Virus record (IMG/VR): IMGVR_UViG_3300031974_002075
Coordinates: 1-23,291 of that record
Strand: one strand, 5' to 3'
DNA from: a virus
Length of the DNA stretch: 23,291 nucleotides
The position numbers and the translations under genes are program-made. The notes below the pieces were generated by a model. The model was not told the DNA's origin and made no database searches. It saw only the letters and a program-made list of their open reading frames with translations. Position 1 is the stretch's first letter. The number at the start of each line of letters is the position of its first letter. Shown piece by piece: positions 14,236 to 20,367 of this stretch.

Positions 14236-16980
14236 TTATACCTCTATTGTTGTTCTAATGAACTTATAACTCATGCTGTCTGTTGAAGCAGGAGTTACTC
14301 TTAATCTTACGTTACCACCACTTATATCTGCATCAAATGTTGCTTGTGCGCCATTGTCAAATATAGAAGCGTACTGTGTTAAATAAACTGTTGTTCCGTC
14401 ATGGAATAGTACTATTTCTAAAGATTGATAATCTGAATCTGTACTATTTGTAATCTGTACTAGATACTTGGCAGTTCTAAATGTAGCTGCTGCAAAACTG
14501 TCTAGTGTAAATTGTGTAGTTGCTGTTGAAGTTCCTGTACCTACATCCATACCAGCTACTTCGTCTATATGAAGTTTTTGAACTGGATTTGCATCTTGAA
14601 TACCTAACTTACCTTTTACCTCAATTATAGCACTAGTACCATTACCAAGACCTATATTAGCACCGCTAAATCCCATATTTCCTGTCATTGATTTACCATC
14701 AAGTGCTGCACTTGATAATTGTGTAGTTGTTATAGAATTATTTGCAATCTCACTTGACCCAACAGCGTTAGCGGCTATTTTAGCTGCTGTTACAGAGTTA
14801 GCTCCTAGTTTTGCATTTGTTACATTAGCATTGGCAATCTTTGCTGTTGTAACTTGTAAGTTTCCTAAATGTGCTGTATCAATACTGCCATCTACATAAT
14901 GTTCTGAATCTATAGAATCATCTGCTATTTTTGTACCATCTACTATATCTGCTGCTAAATGTATTCTGTCTACACTTCCTGAAGCAATTTCGGAACTATC
15001 TATTGAGTTTGCTGCTATTTTAGCTGAGGTTACAGAGTTAGCACCTAGTTTTGCGTTGGTAACATTTGCATCAAGTATCTTTACTGTTGTAACAGAATCT
15101 GCTGCTAATTTAGCTGTTGTAACTTGTAAGTTTCCTAAATGTATTGTGTCTATAGAACCTGAAATTAATTCTGCTGAATCTACTGAGTTAGAAGCTAATT
15201 CACTTGAACCAACTGCTCCTGCAACAATAGCTGCGGCTCCTACAGAGTCCGTTGCTATTTTATTTGTTGTTACTGCATTATCTGCAATATGAATTGCATC
15301 AATAGAACCTGTTACTATTTCTGCGCTGTCTACTGTGTTTGCAGCCAAAGTTGTTGATAAAGCTACTGCAGCTCCTCCGTTAAAATTAACTGCTGAAGCT
15401 GTTACATCTCCTGTTAAAGAGAAAGCTCTATTTGTTGCTAGAGTAGTAGCTGTATCAGCGTTTCCTGTTAAATCGCCAGTTACATTACCCTCTATATTAG
15501 CTACAAGTGTTCCTGTTGTTACTGTTAAGTCGCCTGTTGAAGCACCAGTAAATGTACCTGTACCCATAAGGAACTTATCTGCACTTTCATCAAATCCCAT
15601 AAAGGCATTGTTAGAGTCTCCTCTTTCTATTACGATACCTGCATCGTTTGATGGAGTTCCTGTTGTTCCTGTACCGAGTTCCATTAATGGATCGGCAATT
15701 GTTGTAGTGGTTGAGTTAACTGTTGTAGTTGTTCCGTTTACAGTTAGATTACCTGAAAGTGTGACATTTCCTGTGAATGTCTGTCCACCAAGTGCATCTG
15801 ATTTTAATTCTGAAGCTGACACAGCGTTTGCTGCAATATGACTTGCATCTATATTACCTGTAGCTATATGTCTTGATAATAGCGAATTAGTAGCAACTTT
15901 TGAAGCATCTACTGCGTTATCTGCTATATTACCAGTAGCAATAGTATTATCAGCTATCTTTGCACTTGTAACTGCGTCGTCTGCTATTTTTGCAGTTGTA
16001 ACTTGTAAAGCTCCTATGTGTATAGTATCAATACTACCACTTACTAATTCACTTGAGTCTACTGAGTTTGCAGCTATCTTACCTGCTGTTACTGAGTCTG
16101 TTGCTAAGTGTATTGTATCTATTGAGCCAGTTACTAATTCTGCTGAATCTACTGAGTTTGATGCAAGTTCAGAAGCACCTACTGCGGCGGCTCCTATATG
16201 TCTTGCTTGAACACTATCTGTAGCTATTTTTGTTCCATCTATTGCGTTATCTGCTACATTTCCTGTTGCGATAGTATTAGCAGCTATTTTAGCTGAAGTT
16301 ACTTGTAAGTCTCCAATATGTGCTGTATCTATACTAGCATCTACTAAATGTTCTGAATCTATAGAGTCATCAGCAATTTTAGCACCTGTTATCGCATCTG
16401 CAGCGATTTTTGCAGTAGTAACCTGTAAGTTACCTATGTGTATCGTATCGATAGAGCCAGTAATTAATTCTGCGCTGTCAACACTGTTTGCTCCAAGTTG
16501 AGTGCTAGTGATACTCCCATCAGCAATATGATGAGCAGTAACGTTGTTTGCAGCAATTTTTGCAGTTGTAACCGCATTACCTGCTATTTCTGAAGAGCCT
16601 ATTACTCCTGTTCCAATTTCTGCGGAAGTAATAGCATTAGCGGCTATTTTAGCTGTTGTAATTTGTCCTGTGCCTATATGTATGGTGTCTATTGACCCAC
16701 TTACTATTTCACTAGAGTCTACTGAGTTTGCAGCTATAGATGCTGCGTCTATTGAGTTATCTGCTACACCTGTGATAGCGGATGCTTGTAATTGTGCTGA
16801 GCCTATAGCGTTAGTAGCAATCTCCGATGTTCCGACAGCGTTTGCTGCGATTTCACTGGAGCCTACTGCATTTGCTGCTATCTCGCTTGCAGTAATAGAA
16901 TTACTTACTATTTCAGTAGTTCCGACTGCATTGGCCTCCAATACGGAGACTAAATGATTTTCCTTACCTATTAATGCCAT
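14236..16980 (-). CDS. tail fibre with decapeptide repeats, 914 residues
   Basis: Two arrays of about ten-residue repeats of the type AANAVGSSEI / ADNAIDGTKI / TGSIDTIHIG fill residues about 12-400 and 543-762. They are separated by a folded segment of about 140 residues containing GNLTVNGTTTTVNSTTTT and the motif IADPLMELGTG, as in marine T4-like phage fibres. The C-terminal 150 residues (LGIQDANPVQKLHIDE onward, ending IRTTIEV) form a non-repeat domain typical of cyanophage structural proteins. The arrays should form a long trimeric shaft and the C-terminal domain a tip. It starts two bases after the preceding stop. Length and order are normal for a long tail fibre; host receptor unknown. 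Confidence 0.88.
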   Translation of the reverse strand: MALIGKENHLVSVLEANAVGTTEIVSNSITASEIAANAVGSSEIAANAVGTSEIATNAIGSAQLQASAITGVADNSIDAASIAANSVDSSEIVSGSIDTIHIGTGQITTAKIAANAITSAEIGTGVIGSSEIAGNAVTTAKIAANNVTAHHIADGSITSTQLGANSVDSAELITGSIDTIHIGNLQVTTAKIAADAITGAKIADDSIDSEHLVDASIDTAHIGDLQVTSAKIAANTIATGNVADNAIDGTKIATDSVQARHIGAAAVGASELASNSVDSAELVTGSIDTIHLATDSVTAGKIAANSVDSSELVSGSIDTIHIGALQVTTAKIADDAVTSAKIADNTIATGNIADNAVDASKVATNSLLSRHIATGNIDASHIAANAVSASELKSDALGGQTFTGNVTLSGNLTVNGTTTTVNSTTTTIADPLMELGTGTTGTPSNDAGIVIERGDSNNAFMGFDESADKFLMGTGTFTGASTGDLTVTTGTLVANIEGNVTGDLTGNADTATTLATNRAFSLTGDVTASAVNFNGGAAVALSTTLAANTVDSAEIVTGSIDAIHIADNAVTTNKIATDSVGAAAIVAGAVGSSELASNSVDSAELISGSIDTIHLGNLQVTTAKLAADSVTTVKILDANVTNAKLGANSVTSAKIAANSIDSSEIASGSVDRIHLAADIVDGTKIADDSIDSEHYVDGSIDTAHLGNLQVTTAKIANANVTNAKLGANSVTAAKIAANAVGSSEIANNSITTTQLSSAALDGKSMTGNMGFSGANIGLGNGTSAIIEVKGKLGIQDANPVQKLHIDEVAGMDVGTGTSTATTQFTLDSFAAATFRTAKYLVQITNSTDSDYQSLEIVLFHDGTTVYLTQYASIFDNGAQATFDADISGGNVRLRVTPASTDSMSYKFIRTTIEV

Positions 16981-16981
16981 A

Positions 16982-17314
16982 TTATGTTTGCTCCAAATAT
17001 GATAGGACTACATCGATACTACTTGCTACGTTGCTTTGTACTTGTATACTGTCCCCTGCCTCTAATACTACTTTTGCGTCTCCACCTATGACCGCTATTG
17101 ACGTGCCACTTGGTATTGGTGTATTATGTGTTATGTTTACTAATGTAGATGAACTGCTATCACTGAAAACAGTGTTTGCTTCGATTGAGCCACCACTTTG
17201 ATTACATAAGTACATACCTATTATAGTGCTGGTACTACCTACTGGTGATGTATAAACCGTTGTAAGCGAAGTGCCTACATTTGCTGCCGTTGCTGTCTTA
17301 AATGATGAAGCCAT
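16982..17314 (-). CDS. small virion structural protein, 110 residues
   Basis: An all-beta-looking protein rich in Ser, Thr and Val, MASSFKTATAANVGTSLTTV, with a midpart IIGMYLCNQSGGS and a C terminus DVVLSYLEQT. Proteins of this layout are common beside fibre genes in marine phages and probably have a jelly-roll or Ig-like fold. It is four bases downstream of the 67-residue gene and one base upstream of the 914-residue fibre gene. Likely a fibre connector or decoration protein; that is inferred from context. Confidence 0.72.
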   Translation of the reverse strand: MASSFKTATAANVGTSLTTVYTSPVGSTSTIIGMYLCNQSGGSIEANTVFSDSSSSTLVNITHNTPIPSGTSIAVIGGDAKVVLEAGDSIQVQSNVASSIDVVLSYLEQT

Positions 17315-17318
17315 ATTT

Positions 17319-17522
17319 CTATCCTAGTGCTATGGCTAACGCTAGTACATCGTCTTCGGTTTGTCCACCTGAAGAACCTATTGTTACTATTGAACCATTA
17401 GCCGCTTTTGTATAAATCTTACCGTCTGCGATATTCATCGCAATTTCATGTGTTTGTAGGTCACTTGACTCTGGTACATTACCACTTGTTTCTGACCTTT
17501 TTGGTTTAATCACATGAGCCAT
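17319..17522 (-). CDS. stand-alone fibre N-terminal module, 67 residues
   Basis: Short protein beginning MAHVIKPKRSETSGNVPESS and containing EIAMNIADGKIYTKAANGSI, a module that in many phages forms the N terminus of fibre proteins. The same module, in a diverged form (MAQTIKIKRSSSSATPTSLS, then ELAYS), starts the 526-residue gene just upstream. The tail is acidic and helical, QTEDDVLALAIALG. It starts one base after that gene's stop. It may cap or anchor fibres, or be the remnant of a longer fibre that lost its shaft. Confidence 0.72.
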   Translation of the reverse strand: MAHVIKPKRSETSGNVPESSDLQTHEIAMNIADGKIYTKAANGSIVTIGSSGGQTEDDVLALAIALG

Positions 17523-17523
17523 A

Positions 17524-19104
17524 TTAGAACGTACCTCCGTCTAATATATTACTCCATGCTATTGTTCCGTTTGCTCCAACTTGCAGTACTTGTCCTACTG
17601 AATTAGTAGAGTCATATGCTCCGATAGCAAGTCTAGTATAAGAACTACCGCCATTTGCTCCAAAGATTAAGTCACCTTCTGAAACTGAGCCAATACCTTT
17701 TATTCTTAGAATATCAGAATTAATTTCAATTGTTGTATCATCTACTCTTACATCTAAAGTGTTACCTGTAGCTAATAAACCATCTCCTGCTGTTATCTGT
17801 CCAGCACCTGAGAATTGTGTATATACTAAGTTGTCTGTACCTAATGTTGCGGAGCCTGTTACTGAAGTTAAAACAAAACCATTGTCGCCATTTGTAGTAC
17901 CTTCTTCAACGAATGTAAACATACCACCTGTAACTTCTGCAGAAGAATCTGCATCAGTTGTTCTTGTTAGTACAAAAGCAGTACTTCCATCTCCGACTGT
18001 TGTTACGCTATAAAGACCATTTTGAGTAGTAGTAGTTTGATTTTTAACAAGTACTCTGTTACCAGAAGTTAAAGTGACTCCATCAATTGAAATTGCACCA
18101 TTTGCATCTGCTGTAAGTGTAGCTCCTACACCACCTGTTCCATTGTCATATGTAGCTGCTAAGTTTGCTGTGGTTGCTACTCTTGCTGAGTCTTTAATGT
18201 CTAGTGCTTGTTTAACGCTATCTACATAAGCTTTTGTTGTTGCGTCTGTTGCTTGGGTAGGAGTACCAATATTTCGTACTCTATTTCCACCCATATCAAT
18301 AGTATTTGTAGAAGCAACATTTAATCCATTACTAAAGTCTACGGTGTTCCCGAAAGTTGCATTACCATTGATAGTTATTGTGTCTGTTGAAGCATCTCCT
18401 AAAGTAACTGCTCCGTTACCTGTAAGTGCTCCTGTAATTGTAACTCCAGAAGAAAAAGTTGCGGCATTAGTTACTCCTAAAGTACCACTAATACTTGTAT
18501 TACCTTCTCCTGCTGATACTGTAAACTTATTTGTATTTACAGTAATGTTACCTGTGACTCCTAAATTACTTCCCACATTTGCTGAACTTGTAACTTCTAA
18601 AGTACCGCCAGTATTTAGAGACATTGTTCCTACATTTATGGATTCAGAGCCATTAGTTGTTATAAATGATAAATAAGGTGTTGTTCCTTCTTTTATAACA
18701 AAAGATGCTGCTTCATTATCAGCAATTAATAAATCAGTTGCTTGAGCATCTACATCTATTGCACCACCATGAGTAACTACTAAGTCTCCTGTTGGAGCTA
18801 TAGTTAAATTACCTGATGAAGTTGAAATTGTATCTGAAGAACCAGTAACTACAATATTACCAGATTTAAACTGGTCAACTTTACTTTGTGCGTCTACAAG
18901 AATTGCAGAACTTGCGGTAAGTGTACCAGCAGTATGGTCAAGCATAGCGACATATAAGTCGCCGCCTATTGTTGTAACTGTTCCATCAGATGGAGCTCCA
19001 ATAAATAGCTTCTGCGAATTAGAAGAATACGCTAATTCACCAGCACTTAATGAAGTTGGCGTGGCGGAACTGCTACTTCTTTTAATTTTAATTGTTTGTG
19101 CCAT
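17524..19104 (-). CDS. tail fibre protein, 526 residues
   Basis: The N-terminal module MAQTIKIKRSSSSATPTSLS...GELAYSSNSQKLFIGA is a widely shared start of marine phage fibres, probably for attachment to the virion. The body (about residues 80-290) is a run of short beta-helix-like repeats with NITVNTNKFTVSAGEGNTSI and GDASTDTITINGNATFGN. A segment TKAYVDSVKQALDIKDSARV is the common phage fibre motif before a globular region. The protein ends AWSNILDGGTF, a C-terminal motif shared in form with the neighbouring 125-residue protein. An AGGA ribosome site lies about seven bases upstream of the ATG. Fibre identity is well supported; receptor unknown. Confidence 0.88.
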   Translation of the reverse strand: MAQTIKIKRSSSSATPTSLSAGELAYSSNSQKLFIGAPSDGTVTTIGGDLYVAMLDHTAGTLTASSAILVDAQSKVDQFKSGNIVVTGSSDTISTSSGNLTIAPTGDLVVTHGGAIDVDAQATDLLIADNEAASFVIKEGTTPYLSFITTNGSESINVGTMSLNTGGTLEVTSSANVGSNLGVTGNITVNTNKFTVSAGEGNTSISGTLGVTNAATFSSGVTITGALTGNGAVTLGDASTDTITINGNATFGNTVDFSNGLNVASTNTIDMGGNRVRNIGTPTQATDATTKAYVDSVKQALDIKDSARVATTANLAATYDNGTGGVGATLTADANGAISIDGVTLTSGNRVLVKNQTTTTQNGLYSVTTVGDGSTAFVLTRTTDADSSAEVTGGMFTFVEEGTTNGDNGFVLTSVTGSATLGTDNLVYTQFSGAGQITAGDGLLATGNTLDVRVDDTTIEINSDILRIKGIGSVSEGDLIFGANGGSSYTRLAIGAYDSTNSVGQVLQVGANGTIAWSNILDGGTF

Positions 19105-19124
19105 GTTTTTGTCCTATTGAGCTA

Positions 19125-19502
19125 TTAAAAAGCTCCTGCGTCTATCGTGTCAGAATCTGCTGAGTCGTTACCTATCATTATAGGAACAAAAGTAGCTGAG
19201 CCATCGACATCTCGATAAACCTTTAACTGATTGTCGTCAGTATCATAAAATAAATCTCCTTCAGCAAGATCTTGTGTGTTTGCTGATGGAGCTGTTGTTG
19301 CAACATAAAATTGATTTGCTAGAAAGTTGAGTGCGTTTTCAACATTTGATTGCGATGATAATGTACCTACAGGATTAGATAAAGTAATTCCTGCAGCATC
19401 ACTTGCACTACCACCAACTGCCGAAGATATTGTCAAGGTTGTAGTTTGTGAAGTGGCGTTCAGGCTAGTATTATTAGGAGTAATAGTTATCGTTGTTGCC
19501 AT
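19125..19502 (-). CDS. small fibre/structural protein, 125 residues
   Basis: The N terminus is a Thr-rich beta segment (MATTITITPNNTSLNATSQT). The second half holds NALNFLANQFYVATTAPSAN and LAEGDLFYDTDDNQLKVYRD, the latter a standard fibre motif, and ends DTIDAGAF, similar to the ILDGGTF end of the next gene. Its start is TAATG-coupled to the 112-residue gene. Probably a short fibre or an adaptor between baseplate and fibre; the exact place in the virion is unknown. Confidence 0.78.
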   Translation of the reverse strand: MATTITITPNNTSLNATSQTTTLTISSAVGGSASDAAGITLSNPVGTLSSQSNVENALNFLANQFYVATTAPSANTQDLAEGDLFYDTDDNQLKVYRDVDGSATFVPIMIGNDSADSDTIDAGAF

Positions 19503-19840
19503 TATCTTGTTACATTTTGTGTAACTCTTGCTACACCTTGAATTAATCTAGCCATTGAATCAAGGCCAGAATTATATATTTCTAAATCATAATAGTATTT
19601 ACCTGCTGTAATATTTGCTGTTGTTGCGTGTCCAAGGGACATTTTCAGCGCACCATTTGCAGCATCTGTTATTGTACAGGTGAATGTTGCTGTTAGGGTA
19701 TTTGAAGAGGGGGTAGGTCGAAGTTGAGCGGATGCTGTGTGACTTGATAAGTTTGTAGCGACTCCGTCTTCGGCAATAGTAATCAAGAGTGCAAAGTCTG
19801 CTCCCTGATCGATAACTATATCATAATTTCCCGCTGCCAT
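19502..19840 (-). CDS. small tail/baseplate structural protein, 112 residues
   Basis: First gene after the promoter. It reads MAAGNYDIVIDQGADFALLI, a segment SAQLRPTPSSNTLTATFTCT, and a C terminus with AGKYYYDLEIYNSG and ARLIQGVARVTQNVTR. This is the pattern of small Ig-like or BppU N-terminal-like proteins found beside fibre genes in marine phages, in which a beta-sandwich links fibres to the tail. The ATG at 19840 is preceded by AGGAG at 19847-19851 with six bases between. The role is assigned by similarity of pattern and position. Confidence 0.72.
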   Translation of the reverse strand: MAAGNYDIVIDQGADFALLITIAEDGVATNLSSHTASAQLRPTPSSNTLTATFTCTITDAANGALKMSLGHATTANITAGKYYYDLEIYNSGLDSMARLIQGVARVTQNVTR

Positions 19841-19861
19841 AAAATACTCCTATATGCAATA

Positions 19862-19890
19862 ATTATATCAAAAACTTGAGGTGATGTCAA
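19862..19890 (-). promoter_or_regulatory. consensus sigma-70 promoter of the fibre operon
   Basis: On the minus strand TTGACA (19890-19885) and TATAAT (19867-19862) are both perfect consensus, separated by exactly 17 bases. They lie in the only real gap of the leftward block (19841-19914). The predicted start of transcription is near 19855, giving a leader of about 15 bases with AGGAG at 19851-19847. It would drive the fibre and glycosyltransferase genes down to 8944 by host RNA polymerase. Confidence 0.9.
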
Positions 19891-19914
19891 GAATTATTTT
19901 TGAAGGGTAGTTAT

Positions 19915-20367
19915 CTAAGCTGGTGGAGCATAGTAATGTTCACCATAAAGATCGTGACATACCTGCACTTTAAAGGCATTGAGTCTAAAACCTCCACCTT
20001 CGTTTAACACATCCAATACCCATTGTTTCATTTGATCTGTTGTTAAAGCATTGTGAGGAGTCCAGCCGTTAACAATTCCTGTATACGGACTTGCGCCTCC
20101 ACTTGCTCTAGTTGTAGGAAAGAACCCTAGTTGATAAGTTCCTGTAAGAGTTTGGTCTGACTGTCCTGTTATTAAATAAGGTGCGTTTGAAGTTGTTGTA
20201 TCTGTTGCAGTATAAGTTAAAAATACTTTATCTACAATCATTTCTAAGTCTCCACAATCTTTTGTCTCATGATGTGAGTATGCCCAAGTAACATTTATCT
20301 GACAATCCAGAGTTGTTGTTACTGCATTTCCTTCGCTATCTGTTCCTGTTTTTATTATCCAATCCAT
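19915..20367 (-). CDS. virion-associated protein, 150 residues, unknown
   Basis: Starts by TAATG overlap with the stop of the Hint-ending tail gene, so the two are translated together. It reads MDWIIKTGTDSEGNAVTTTL, then INVTWAYSHHETKDCGDLEM, and later QLGFFPTTRASGGASPYTGI. It holds three cysteines (C22, C38 and a late one in VQVCHDLYGEHYY). It appears mixed alpha/beta, with no membrane segment. I do not recognise the family. Its place between a tail protein and the fibre operon suggests a tail role. It is the last gene before the promoter at 19862-19890, and no terminator is evident between them. Confidence 0.75.
   Translation of the reverse strand: MDWIIKTGTDSEGNAVTTTLDCQINVTWAYSHHETKDCGDLEMIVDKVFLTYTATDTTTSNAPYLITGQSDQTLTGTYQLGFFPTTRASGGASPYTGIVNGWTPHNALTTDQMKQWVLDVLNEGGGFRLNAFKVQVCHDLYGEHYYAPPA

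Noticed and set aside
14236-19502. Plus-strand frames opposite the fibre genes (for example 15335-15841, 16544-16957, 17759-18013)
   Set aside because: All are antisense shadows of Ala/Ser/Thr-rich fibre repeats with no supporting ribosome sites or family features.
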